Source of the DNA: Flectonema sp. DT1601
Lineage: Eukaryota; Euglenozoa; Diplonemea; Diplonemida; Diplonemidae
Assembly (NCBI GenBank): GCA_964019425.1
Contig: OZ025781.1
Location: 1,122,501-1,186,500 of the forward strand
Length of the DNA: 64,000 nt
Reading direction: 5' to 3'
Positions 21,854 to 32,089 of the stretch are shown one piece after another. The translations under genes and the position numbers were made by a program. The notes beneath the pieces are model-generated. The model searched no databases. It had not been told where the DNA came from and worked only from the letters and a program-made list of their open reading frames with translations. Each line of letters opens with the position of its first letter. Position 1 is the first letter of the stretch.

Positions 21854-22959
21854 TTAATCGACGAGAACGTACTCTGCCTGTTTTTATTGTTGTTTTTTTT
21901 TTTAAATTGACAGAACATAGCGTTTTGGTGTTAGATATTTCAACATACTTCTCTCTTACAATCACCGGATGCTAAGTCCAAGCTGTATATGTAGAGATGA
22001 CCATCCATTGTTGCTACGAAGATCCTTTTGCTATCACGAGACAGAACAACGACATTAGCAACATTTGATGCTGGTGATTGAAACTGTGCCCAACTTCTCT
22101 CTGCTTGGTACATATTACGAACTGTGTCCCCGACAGTACCAGGACCCTCAGATGATCCTAAGACTTCAGAAGCTGATGTGTCACACCTCCATATGTGAAT
22201 TGTCGATTTGTTTGATGTACACACCAACAAAGAAGACGTGTAATTGAAAGACAATGAATATACACTTGCTCCAGAACTTCCTCTCCGAAGAGCGTAGAGG
22301 AGGGGTGCTTCAGATTTACCCTGAAGAGTGACTCTGAATATTCTAATTACAGTTCCTTTGATTGAAGCAGTCGCTAGTTTTGTTCCACAGTTACTTAGAG
22401 TGAGAGCTGATAGTGATGTTTTGTGTGCCCTAATTATGTGAAGGGTTTTAGTACCGGAGGCATCAACAATAACAACATCACCACTACCTTGAGTTACAGC
22501 TTTTGGGTAAGCTACAACATTGTTATCCTCATTCATCGATAGGTCTCCAAGACCTTTAGGGTTGCTTTCTGTATCGATAATCTGAAGAGGTGCCATTTTA
22601 GTCAGATCAAATATGTGAAGACACTTTTCTAAAATAACCAATAGTCGTTTTTTGTTCATTTTTACTCCAAGAACGGTATCTTGAAAACTAATATCACAAA
22701 TATTCTGTCCAGCATGTGTATTGTATAATTGCAATTGTCTAGGTGAGTGAGTTGACCCCTCACCAACCACAGCTAATAAGCTGGTTCTATGCAGCATACT
22801 TACGATTCGTGACCCTCCGTCATCCTCCTTACTTTCGAAACATTTCCTAACTGGGTCTGTTGTATATATTTTATAACCCTTCTCAGTACCAACTGCTAGA
22901 CAACTGCAATCTTGATTGAAAGACAGGCATTTTACTCCGTTGGCAGCACCCCTAGACAT
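21854..22959 (-). CDS. PROPPIN, Atg18/WIPI-like WD-repeat protein (2 exons)
   Basis: A 344-aa seven-bladed beta-propeller that binds PI3P and PI(3,5)P2 and works in autophagosome formation and endolysosomal traffic. Exon 1 is 22959-21949. A 71-nt intron (GTATGT...AACAG) follows, and exon 2 (21877-21854) gives only the last seven residues, A-E-Y-V-L-V-D, as in other family members whose chain ends just after blade 7. The lipid-binding motif is L-R-R-G at 224-227, preceded by R-I-F-R-V near 206 and followed by S-V-Y-S-L-S-F-N. L-R-R-G is the form seen in the WIPI3/4 branch. A TTCAG acceptor lies about 16 nt before the ATG, next to an AT dinucleotide run. Confidence 0.92.
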
Positions 22960-23891
22960 TGAGTTACTTTGTCTGAATATATATATATTTTTTTTTAAAA
23001 GAAATAATTTTTAAATAAAAAAAACGATAAAAAACTGGTATTCAAAAAGATCACAGATATGAATAACAAAAACGTATCATGGAAAGAGCCAAATTGATAC
23101 ATATATTTTTTTTTTTTCCTTTTTTTTTTTTTTTTGAGGTGCGCTGAAAGATGGAAAGAAGAAAGGAAAAAAAATCAAGAGAACAAACACAACCAGCTGT
23201 CAATAAACGATAAAATTTGTCGACTTGGGTATGTGTTTTTTCGATTTTTGTAAAAAAATTACAACTGTGTTGTATCATAAAACCATAAAGATAATTTAGC
23301 ATTAGTTTTTAGATACAGTGAGTTACTCGACTGGAGGAGTATTTTCATAGTAAATTGAATGGGAAAAATACGAAAAAAAAATCCTCCTTCTCCAAATGCT
23401 TTCATAATATAAACGAAGAAGACAAAATCCAATATAATGGACTTTAACTTACACAATTCGTTACACTGATAAAAACCAAAATTGAGAAATGCAATGAAGA
23501 GAGAAGCAACACACTGATAACATACTGAACACAACTTAATATCGATCACGTTATTTCACCATTAACGGTGAAGGGAGAATGAGGGGAGAGGGTTAATTTG
23601 ATACTGCAATTTTCAAGCTCAAAAAAGGAACAACAATTTCTCCGACAATCTTGACCGTCAGCAGCAGCGTAGTAAATGACTGCAAATAAATAAATATTTT
23701 TTTATTTTTTTTATATATAATACCACTGGTGGCCAAAGAGGGGACAAAAAGGCAATAAACAAGAATACTTCGGTCGACATCGCAATATCATAAATCACTA
23801 CCATGTAACTACCACATAGCCCGAGACGTCGAATCTAAAGGAAAGGGGAGGATAGATCCCAACCATGTAGTAATAAAGGATGACAATTTAT
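22960..23891. other. Gene-free spacer
   Basis: About 0.93 kb between the eight-cysteine protein gene and the PROPPIN gene. It has T-runs near 23108-23136, a (TA)n patch near 22979 and AT-rich DNA. I see no gene. Confidence 0.5.
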
Positions 23892-26800
23892 TTACTGCAA
23901 TACATCAAGCATATACATGTCCTTATCATCGAAAGAATCAAACTTCTCTTCATTAACAAAATAATGATCAGTGGAGATTTTCTTTTTCCTCTTGCAATAC
24001 ATAACTGTTGCAATTATGACAAGCAATAAAACACAAGCAGAAGCAATAATTATATATTTCGTTATATCATCTTCGAAAGAACTTTTTACATCTCCAACAC
24101 ATAGTGGATTCATGTTCATGGATACTCGTTCAACACATGACTGATTAGTATTACACACCCAACCGTCACAAGTATGAATGCATCTTCTTCCTGAACTTTC
24201 CTTGGTACACGATTCGTTGGTGTTGCAGTAATTGTTGCCGCAGTTGTTAGGTTCACACACTGGGTCCATTCCTTCGTCAGAACGGTCAACACAAGACTTA
24301 CCAACAGGACACGACCAACTTTCGCAATTAGGAATACAGTTGTAGCCAGAACTATTTCTGTAACACGATTCGTTGGTGTTGCAGTAATTGTTGCCGCAGT
24401 TGTCAGGTTCACAGATTGGGTTCATTCCTTCGTCAGAACGATCAACACACGTCTCGTTGGAATCGCAATCCCAACTTTCACAAGTAGGTATGCAGTTGTA
24501 GCCAGAATTATTTCTGTAACATGTTTCATTGATGTTGCAGTAATTGCTACCGCAGTTGTTAGTTTCACAGATTGGGTTCATTCCCTCATCAGAACGGTCG
24601 ACACAAGACTTACCAACAGGACACAACCAACCTCTGCAAGTAGGATTACAGTTGTAGCTAGAACTATTTCTGTAACAGGATTCGTTGAAATTGCAGTAAT
24701 TGTTGCCGCAGTTGTCAGGTTCACAGATTGGATTCATTCCCTCATCAGAACGGTCGACACAAGACGTACCAACAGGACACGACCAATCTCTGCAAGTAGG
24801 AATACAGTTGGAGCCAGAACTATTTCTGTAACACGATTCGTTGGTGTTGCAGTAATTGTTGCCGCAGTTGTTAGGTTCACAGATTGGGTTCATTCCTTCA
24901 TCAGAACGATCAACACACGTCTCGTCGGGATCGCAATCCCAACCTACGCAAGTAGGTATGCAGTTGTAGCTAAAATTATTTCTGTAACATGTTTCATTGA
25001 TGCTGCAGTAATTGCTACCGCAGTTGTTAGTTTCACAGATTGGGTTCATTCCCTCATCAGAACGGTCAACACAAGACGTACCAACAGGACACGACCAATC
25101 TCTGCAATTTGGAATGCAGTTGTAGCCAGAACTATTTCTGTAACACGATTCGTTGAAATTGCAGTAATTGTTGCCGCAGTTGTCAGGTTCACAGATTGGG
25201 TTCATTCCTTCGTCAGAACGATCAACACACGTCTCGTCAGGATCGCAATCCCAACCTACGCAAGTAGGAATGCAGTTGTAGCTAAAATTATTTCTGTAAC
25301 ATGTTTCATTGATGCTGCAGTAATTGTTGCCGCAGTTGTTAGTTTCACAGATTGGGTTCATTCCCTCATCAGAACGGTCAACACAAGACGTACCAACAGG
25401 ACACGACCAATCTCTGCAATTTGGAATGCAGTTGTAGCCAGAACTATTTCTGTAACACGATTCGTTGAAATTGCAGTAATTGTTGCCGCAGTTGTTAGGT
25501 TCACAGATTGGGTTCATTCCTTCATCAGAACGATCAACACAAGTCTCGTCAGGATCGCAATCCCAACCTACGCAAGTAGGAATGCAGTTGTAGCTAAAAT
25601 TATTTCTGTAACATGTTTCATTGATGCTGCAGTAATTGCCACCGCAGTTGTTAGTTTCACAGATTGGGTTCATTCCTTCGTCAGAACGGTCAACACAAGA
25701 CGTACCAACAGGACACGACCAATCTCTGCAATTCGGAATGCAGTTGTAGCCAGAACTATTTCTGTAACACGATTCGTTGAAATTGCAGTAATTGTTGCCG
25801 CAGTTGTCAGGTTCACAGATTGGGTTCATTCCTTCATCAGAACGATCAACACACGTCTCGTCGGCATCGCAATCCCAACCTACGCAAGTAGGTATGCAGT
25901 TGTAGCCAAAATTATTTCTGTAACATGTTTCATTGATGCTGCAGTAATTGCTACCGCAGTTGTTAGTTTCACAGATTGGGTTCATTCCTTCGTCAGAACG
26001 GTCAACACAAGACGTACCAACAGGACACGACCAATCTCTGCAATTTGGAATGCAGTTGTAGCCAGAACTATTTCTGTAACACGATTCGTTGAAATTGCAG
26101 TAATTGTTGCCGCAGTTGTCAGGTTCACAGATTGGGTTCATTCCTTCATCAGAACGATCAACACACGTCTCGTCGGCATCGCAATCCCAACCTACGCAAG
26201 TAGGTATGCAGTTGTAGCCAAAATTATTTCTGTAACATGTTTCATTGATGCTGCAGTAATTGCTACCGCAGTTGTTAGTTTCACAGATTGGGTTCATTCC
26301 TTCGTCAGAACGGTCAACACAAGACGTACCAACAGGACACGACCAATCTCTGCAATTCGGAATGCAGTTGTAGCCAGAACTATTTCTGTAACACGATTCG
26401 TTGAAATTGCAGTAATTGTTGCCGCAGTTGTCAGGTTCACAGATTGGGTTCATTCCTTCATCAGAACGATCAACACACGTCTCGTCGGCATCGCAATCCC
26501 AACCTACGCAAGTAGGTATGCAGTTGTAGCCAAAATTATTTCTGTAACATGTTTCATTGATGCTGCAGTAATTGCTACCGCAGTTGTTAGTTTCACAGAT
26601 TGGGTTCATTCCTTCGTCAGAACGGTCAACACAAGACGTACCAACAGGACACGACCAATCTCTGCAATTTGGAATGCAGTTGTAGCCAGAACTATTTCTG
26701 TAACACGATTCGTTGAAATTGCAGTAATTGTTGCCGCAGTTGTTAGGTTCACAGATTGGGTTCATTCCTTCGTCAGAACGATCAACACACGTCTCGTCGA

Positions 26801-29800
26801 GATCGCAATCCCAACCTACGCAAGTAGGTATGCAGTTGTAGCCAAAATTATTTCTGTAACATGTTTCATTGATGCTGCAGTAATTGCTACCGCAGTTGTT
26901 AGTTTCACAGATTGGGTTCATTCCCTCATCAGAACGGTCAACACAAGACGTACCAACAGGACACGACCAATCTCTGCAATTTGGAATGCAGTTGTAGCCA
27001 GAACTATTTCTGTAACACGATTCGTTGAAATTGCAGTAATTGTTGCCGCAGTTGTTTGGTTCACAGATTGGGTTCATTCCTTCGTCAGAACGATCAACAC
27101 ACGTCTCGTCAGGATCGCAATCCCAACCTACGCAAGTAGGAATGCAGTTGTAGCTAAAATTATTTCTGTAACATGTTTCATTGATGCTGCAGTAATTGTT
27201 GCCGCAGTTGTTAGTTTCACAGATTGGGTTCATTCCCTCATCAGAACGGTCAACACAAGACGTACCAACAGGACACGACCAATCTCTGCAATTTGGAATG
27301 CAGTTGTAGCCAGAACTATTTCTGTAACACGATTCGTTGAAATTGCAGTAATTGTTGCCGCAGTTGTTAGGTTCACAGATTGGGTTCATTCCTTCGTCAG
27401 AACGATCAACACACGTCTCGTCAGGATCGCAATCCCAACCTACGCAAGTAGGAATGCAGTTGTAGCTAAAATTATTTCTGTAACATGTTTCATTGATGCT
27501 GCAGTAATTGTTGCCGCAGTTGTTAGTTTCACAGATTGGGTTCATTCCCTCATCAGAACGGTCAACACAAGACGTACCAACAGGACACGACCAATCTCTG
27601 CAATTTGGAATGCAGTTGTAGCCAGAACTATTTCTGTAACACGATTCGTTGAAATTGCAGTAATTGTTGCCGCAGTTGTTAGGTTCACAGATTGGGTTCA
27701 TTCCTTCATCAGAACGATCAACACAAGTCTCGTCAGGATCGCAATCCCAACCTACGCAAGTAGGAATGCAGTTGTAGCTAAAATTATTTCTGTAACATGT
27801 TTCATTGATGCTGCAGTAATTGCTACCGCAGTTGTTAGTTTCACAGATTGGGTTCATTCCCTCATCAGAACGGTCAACACAAGACGTACCAACAGGACAC
27901 GACCAATCTCTGCAATTTGGAATGCAGTTGTAGCCAGAACTATTTCTGTAACACGATTCGTTGAAATTGCAGTAATTGTTGCCGCAGTTGTTAGGTTCAC
28001 AGATTGGGTTCATTCCTTCATCAGAACGATCAACACACGTCTCGTCGGCATCGCAATCCCAACCTACGCAAGTAGGTATGCAGTTGTAGCTAAAATTATT
28101 TCTGTAACATGTTTCATTGATGCTGCAGTAATTGCTACCGCAGTTGTTAGTTTCACAGATTGGGTTCATTCCCTCATCAGAACGGTCAACACAAGACGTA
28201 CCAACAGGACACGACCAATCTCTGCAATTTGGAATGCAGTTGTAGCCAGAACTATTTCTGTAACACGATTCGTTGAAATTGCAGTAATTGTTGCCGCAGT
28301 TGTTAGTTTCACAGATTGGGTTCATTCCTTCATCAGAACGATCAACACAAGTCTCGTCGGGATCGCAATCCCAACCTACGCAAGTAGGTATGCAGTTGTA
28401 GCCAAAATTATTTCTGTAACATGTTTCATTGATGCTGCAGTAATTGCTACCGCAGTTGTTAGTTTCACAGATTGGCTTCTTTCCTTCATCAGAACGGTCG
28501 ACACAAGACTTCCCGTCGTTTTGGCAATCCCAACCTTTGCAATTGGGAATGCATCCACTATAACCATCAGTATTCGTGTAACAAGTTTCATTGATGTTGC
28601 AGTAATAAGCGCCGCAGTTGTTAATTTCACAGATTGGGTTCATTCCCTTATCTGAACGGTCGACACAAGACGAGTCGCGTGGACAAGACCAAACTACCCA
28701 ATCTCTGCAAGTAGGAATACAGTTGTAGCCAGAACTATTTCTGTAACATGTTTCATTGACGTTGCAGTAATTGTTGCCGCAGTTGTTAGTTTCACAGATT
28801 GGTTTCATTCCTTCGTCAGAACGATCAACACACGTCTCGCCAGCATTGCAAGCCCAACCTTCACAAGTAGGAATGCATCTGCTACCATAAGCGTTCTTGT
28901 AACATATTTCATTGGTGGTGCAGTTAAAATTGCTGTCGCAGTTGTTAGTTTCACAGATTGGCTTCTTTCCTTCATCAGAACGATCAAAACACGTCTCGTT
29001 GTTTTGGCAATCCCAACCTTTGCAATTGGGAATGCATCCACTATAACCATCAGTATTCGTGTAACAAGTTTCATTGATGTTGCAGTAATAAGCGCCGCAG
29101 TTGTTAGGTTCACAGATTGGGTTCATTCCCTTATCTGAACGGTCGACACAAGACGAGTCGCGTGGACAAGACCAAACTACCCAATCTCTGCAATTAGGAA
29201 TACAGTTGTAGCCAGAACTATTTCTGTAACATGTTTCATTGACGTTGCAGTAATTGTTGCCGCAGTTGTTAGTTTCACAGATCGGTTTCATTCCTTCGTC
29301 AGAACGATCAACACACGTCTCGCCGGAATTGCAAGCCCAACCTTCACAAGTAGGAATGCATCTGCTACCATAAGCGTTCTTGTAACATATTTCATTGGTG
29401 GTGCAGTTAAAATTGCTGTCGCAGTTGTTAGTTTCACAGATTGGCTTCTTTCCTTCATCAGAACGATCAAAACACGTCTCGTTGTTTTGGCAATCCCAAC
29501 CTTTGCAATTGGGAATGCATCCACTATAACCATCAGTATTCGTGTAACAAGTTTCATTGATGTTGCAGTAATAAGCGCCGCAGTTGTTAGGTTCACAGAT
29601 TGGGTTCATTCCCTTATCTGAACGGTCGACACAAGACGAGTCGCGTGGACAAGACCAAACTACCCAATCTCTGCAAGTAGGAATACAGTTGTAGCCAGAA
29701 CTATTTCTGTAACATGTTTCATTGACGTTGCAGTATTCGTTGCCGCAGTTGCTAGTTTCACAGACTGGGTCCATTCCAAGTTGAAATTTATCAATGCATG

Positions 29801-30134
29801 ACTCACCTGAGTGGCAATGATCATCACGAAAAGTCTCACAGGTTGGGAGACAGCTTTGAAATTTTGTTCTATATTCGTAACAGTAATTGGTAAAGCAATA
29901 CTGACCGTTACAAAGACTGGAATTCGAAACACACTCCGGGTTGAGACCTTCTGCACTTCTGTCAATGCAAAGTGAACCATTGCAATTATCATAACAATTG
30001 CGAACACAACGTTTAGAAGTGCCGTCGTCGTAGCAACTGTGTGAAATGTCACAAATATCACTTCCACAACTTACAAATAAGGACCTTGCTCCACCCACAA
30101 GAAATAGGAACACAATTAATGTAATACGGAACAT
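23892..30134 (-). CDS. Giant surface protein of 38 eight-cysteine modules
   Basis: A 2080-aa type I membrane protein. I start it at 30134 (MFRITLIVFLFLVGGARS, a signal peptide), not at the upstream ATG, because a TTTTCTTTTTCAAACAG acceptor lies between the two. By eye there are 38 modules of about 51-53 residues, each with eight cysteines in the pattern N-C-G-x2-Y-C-x5-C-Y-x8-C-I-P-x-C-x2-W-x-C-x4-C-V-D-R-S-x-E-G-M-x-P-x-C. Nearly every module has N-glycosylation sites (N-E-S, N-E-T, N-S-S). A transmembrane helix (about YIIIASACVLLLVIIATVMY) and a tail of about 30 residues follow. The middle consists of alternating A/B modules with a 312-nt doublet period (12 copies of the G-W-D-C-D type). 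The N-terminal part carries a different 483-nt three-module unit, duplicated. It looks like an adhesion or receptor ectodomain. I do not know a named family with this module. Confidence 0.88.
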   Translation of the reverse strand: MFRITLIVFLFLVGGARSLFVSCGSDICDISHSCYDDGTSKRCVRNCYDNCNGSLCIDRSAEGLNPECVSNSSLCNGQYCFTNYCYEYRTKFQSCLPTCETFRDDHCHSGESCIDKFQLGMDPVCETSNCGNEYCNVNETCYRNSSGYNCIPTCRDWVVWSCPRDSSCVDRSDKGMNPICEPNNCGAYYCNINETCYTNTDGYSGCIPNCKGWDCQNNETCFDRSDEGKKPICETNNCDSNFNCTTNEICYKNAYGSRCIPTCEGWACNSGETCVDRSDEGMKPICETNNCGNNYCNVNETCYRNSSGYNCIPNCRDWVVWSCPRDSSCVDRSDKGMNPICEPNNCGAYYCNINETCYTNTDGYSGCIPNCKGWDCQNNETCFDRSDEGKKPICETNNCDSNFNCTTNEICYKNAYGSRCIPTCEGWACNAGETCVDRSDEGMKPICETNNCGNNYCNVNETCYRNSSGYNCIPTCRDWVVWSCPRDSSCVDRSDKGMNPICEINNCGAYYCNINETCYTNTDGYSGCIPNCKGWDCQNDGKSCVDRSDEGKKPICETNNCGSNYCSINETCYRNNFGYNCIPTCVGWDCDPDETCVDRSDEGMNPICETNNCGNNYCNFNESCYRNSSGYNCIPNCRDWSCPVGTSCVDRSDEGMNPICETNNCGSNYCSINETCYRNNFSYNCIPTCVGWDCDADETCVDRSDEGMNPICEPNNCGNNYCNFNESCYRNSSGYNCIPNCRDWSCPVGTSCVDRSDEGMNPICETNNCGSNYCSINETCYRNNFSYNCIPTCVGWDCDPDETCVDRSDEGMNPICEPNNCGNNYCNFNESCYRNSSGYNCIPNCRDWSCPVGTSCVDRSDEGMNPICETNNCGNNYCSINETCYRNNFSYNCIPTCVGWDCDPDETCVDRSDEGMNPICEPNNCGNNYCNFNESCYRNSSGYNCIPNCRDWSCPVGTSCVDRSDEGMNPICETNNCGNNYCSINETCYRNNFSYNCIPTCVGWDCDPDETCVDRSDEGMNPICEPNNCGNNYCNFNESCYRNSSGYNCIPNCRDWSCPVGTSCVDRSDEGMNPICETNNCGSNYCSINETCYRNNFGYNCIPTCVGWDCDLDETCVDRSDEGMNPICEPNNCGNNYCNFNESCYRNSSGYNCIPNCRDWSCPVGTSCVDRSDEGMNPICETNNCGSNYCSINETCYRNNFGYNCIPTCVGWDCDADETCVDRSDEGMNPICEPDNCGNNYCNFNESCYRNSSGYNCIPNCRDWSCPVGTSCVDRSDEGMNPICETNNCGSNYCSINETCYRNNFGYNCIPTCVGWDCDADETCVDRSDEGMNPICEPDNCGNNYCNFNESCYRNSSGYNCIPNCRDWSCPVGTSCVDRSDEGMNPICETNNCGSNYCSINETCYRNNFGYNCIPTCVGWDCDADETCVDRSDEGMNPICEPDNCGNNYCNFNESCYRNSSGYNCIPNCRDWSCPVGTSCVDRSDEGMNPICETNNCGGNYCSINETCYRNNFSYNCIPTCVGWDCDPDETCVDRSDEGMNPICEPNNCGNNYCNFNESCYRNSSGYNCIPNCRDWSCPVGTSCVDRSDEGMNPICETNNCGNNYCSINETCYRNNFSYNCIPTCVGWDCDPDETCVDRSDEGMNPICEPDNCGNNYCNFNESCYRNSSGYNCIPNCRDWSCPVGTSCVDRSDEGMNPICETNNCGSNYCSINETCYRNNFSYNCIPTCVGWDCDPDETCVDRSDEGMNPICEPNNCGNNYCNTNESCYRNSSGSNCIPTCRDWSCPVGTSCVDRSDEGMNPICEPDNCGNNYCNFNESCYRNSSSYNCNPTCRGWLCPVGKSCVDRSDEGMNPICETNNCGSNYCNINETCYRNNSGYNCIPTCESWDCDSNETCVDRSDEGMNPICEPDNCGNNYCNTNESCYRNSSGYNCIPNCESWSCPVGKSCVDRSDEGMDPVCEPNNCGNNYCNTNESCTKESSGRRCIHTCDGWVCNTNQSCVERVSMNMNPLCVGDVKSSFEDDITKYIIIASACVLLLVIIATVMYCKRKKKISTDHYFVNEEKFDSFDDKDMYMLDVLQ

Positions 30135-30383
30135 TGATTTCGTATTTCTGTTTGAAAAAGAAAATGTAAACAAAATAATAAAATAAAGTACTGAATAAAA
30201 GTAGAAAAACTCGTAATATTGTAAGACAGTTGTGTAGTTATTTTTTTTTTTTTTCAGTTTTTTTATGTTCAGGTTTTATTTAACGTGTTTCTTAGTTTAA
30301 TAACTTATACGGTTGTTTTCTTGTATCAAAAAAAAACAAGTCATGAGTAACACTGTGACACATCTAATAGCGAAAGCCATTTT

Positions 30384-30670
30384 TCAGGGACCAAAACCAG
30401 CACCCCATTTACCAAAATGTTTCCCGTCCCAATCCCCCGGTGACTTCACCAGCGTTGCGAGTGGTGGCATTGTGAAGTGTCTCGGTTCAGGAAGTATCAC
30501 CGTAGGGTCAGTGTTATAGACGTCCACCTATTTTACGTGTTTTGTTATTTTTTAGTGGTCCTCTTGAGTTTGAAAATCACTCCCACAATAATAAAAATAA
30601 TACATACATGTGGAACGGGTTTAGGTGTTGGAAGGCCGTGTAAGACGTTTGCCCCTGGTAACCCCGGCAT
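30384..30670 (-). CDS. 68-aa Pro-rich protein, copy 1 (2 exons)
   Basis: Exon 1 (30670-30608) encodes 21 residues beginning M-P-G-L-P-G-A-N-V-L-H-G. An 80-nt intron (GTATGT...AAAATAG) follows, and exon 2 (30527-30384) adds 47 residues ending G-K-W-G-A-G-F-G-P. The same protein with two amino-acid changes lies immediately upstream (31015-31286), with the intron at the identical codon boundary (H|V-D-V-Y). Conservation of protein and splice site, with introns of different sequence and length, is strong evidence that this is a real gene. The protein has no cysteine, membrane helix or signal peptide. It is rich in Pro, Gly and His, with aromatic-Gly repeats at the end. I do not recognise it; a small subunit of an organellar complex is one possibility. 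Confidence 0.8.
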
Positions 30671-31014
30671 TGCCTTTTTAGTGTAAGTGCTATAATAGGA
30701 AGAAAAATACACAACTACATAATAAGAAAGATAATGACGACGGTGATGCCTATCCATTCATCAATAAAACAAGCCATAGGGTTTCCTGTTAAAAAGTGAT
30801 TTCTACTGAAAGGGCGGCTGTAAGTTTGTCATCTAACGTGCTTCTCACAAGTTATTTTGGTGTGTATTTTGGAAATCTTTTTTTTTTTTCTTATTCGTGT
30901 TGGCATCTTGCTCGGGGTTTACATTCGTTAACATTTTTTTTTTTTTTTTTTTAGTTCTTCTTTGCCCAACCCCCTCTACGGTGCCCCCGACTCAAGTAAG
31001 CAGCTGGAGAGGTT

Positions 31015-31286
31015 TCAAGGACCAAAGCCAGTACCCCACTTGCCGAAGTGCTTACCATCCCAGTCTCCTGGGTGCTTTACAAGTGTAGCGAGTGGTGGCA
31101 TTGTGAAGTGTCTCGGTTCTGGCAAGATAACAGTTGGGTCAGTATTGTAGACGTCAACCTGTATTATTTTAACTGACTCAAGGAAAACAAGGTTAGAAAA
31201 CAATATGAACAACAACAACATACGTGTGGAACTGGCTTTGGGGTTGGAAGGCCGTGAAGTACATTTGCACCAGGTAATCCCGGCAT
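31015..31286 (-). CDS. 68-aa Pro-rich protein, copy 2 (2 exons)
   Basis: Exon 1 is 31286-31224, the 65-nt intron runs GTATGT...AATACAG, and exon 2 is 31158-31015. It differs from copy 1 only in the second exon (K-H-P-G-D-W for K-S-P-G-D-W, and G-T-G-F-G-P for G-A-G-F-G-P). A TTTTTTTACAG acceptor lies 24 nt before the ATG, and both copies share a leader containing ACTTACACTAA. Many codon differences are silent, so selection has kept the protein nearly fixed since duplication or gene conversion acts on it. The tandem head-to-tail order means both could be processed from one precursor. Confidence 0.8.
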
Positions 31287-32089
31287 TATTATTTATTAGT
31301 GTAAGTGTATACTGTAAAAAAAGAATACATAACATGATTTTTGTTAATTTGTATTATCGTCCTAAATCTCCCCTCTTGAATCCCCTTAAAAAACAACACA
31401 CCTTTTCGCCTTACTATAACCTATGACGAAGCAAAGAGAGATTTATAACTGGGACATATGTAATAAATATAACTAAAAAATAGAGAGTAAATCGCGTTAT
31501 AAACGTCCATAAACCAGACGACGCGAGACATACGTACGAGAGAAGGCAATCTAACTTTAACCTATCTACGTTAATGCAGATAACTAAAGTGGATAGCTAT
31601 ACTAACAAAAAAAAAATAAATGGACATTCGAGGGAAAGGAGAGAAATTTACTTTTTTTTTTTTTTTTTTTTTTAGTACTTCACAAAAGCGGCAAAGGCCA
31701 CCGTGACTGTGAAGCTCTTCTTACAAAAAAAAAAAAAAAAAAAAAATTAATTTTGTAAATTTAATAGCGGCGAAAGCCACAAATAATAATGACACAAACA
31801 GTACGAACACTGGGGGGTAACAAAGTTTACAATTAGTAGTCTCTATGCTTGGGAGTTTTTACTGCGGAAAGTCCTCGACTAGGGAATCATATGTGTAAAA
31901 AACCTCTTTGGGTTTTATCATTCCCTAATGTGTGATAGCAGGATTTGAATAAAAAAAAAACTCGTCCAAACACACACAAACTAAGTCTGAAGTGCGAGTT
32001 GTATTCTCTTCACCACAATCACTCATTAGAGTTTTGTTTATAATTATTTATAAAATGAAATTATTAACGACGATAATCACCTCACCCGA
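31287..32089. other. Spacer with nested hairpin
   Basis: An 0.8 kb spacer downstream of the 215-aa protein gene. It has T- and A-runs (31652-31673, 31726-31745) and a nested hairpin at 31880-31927 (listed). A short GGCTTTCGCC-like motif near 31766 also occurs just past the stop of the 68-aa copy 1 gene. No gene is seen. Confidence 0.5.
31880..31927. ncRNA. Nested stem-loop, possible structured RNA
   Basis: Outer arms TAGGGAAT (31880-31887) and ATTCCCTA (31920-31927) enclose inner arms AAAACC (31899-31904) and GGTTTT (31911-31916). The nearby DNA from about 31760 is less AT-rich than the rest of the spacer. This could be the core of a small structured RNA or a processing signal. Confidence 0.35.

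Noticed and set aside
24116-30067. Several minus-strand frames of 84-135 codons inside the repeat gene
   Set aside because: They are shifted-frame shadows of the eight-cysteine modules, recurring at the same 312 or 483 nt offsets.
23892-30134. The regular 150-nt spacing as a CRISPR or satellite array
   Set aside because: The frame is open throughout and the repeats encode a consistent cysteine pattern with signal peptide and membrane helix, so it is a protein repeat. There are no short unique spacers between constant repeats.
30313-31150. Two similar plus-strand frames (ending G-S-V-L)
   Set aside because: They are the antisense of the 68-aa exons. The minus-strand version has matched splice sites and a conserved start; the plus-strand similarity follows automatically.
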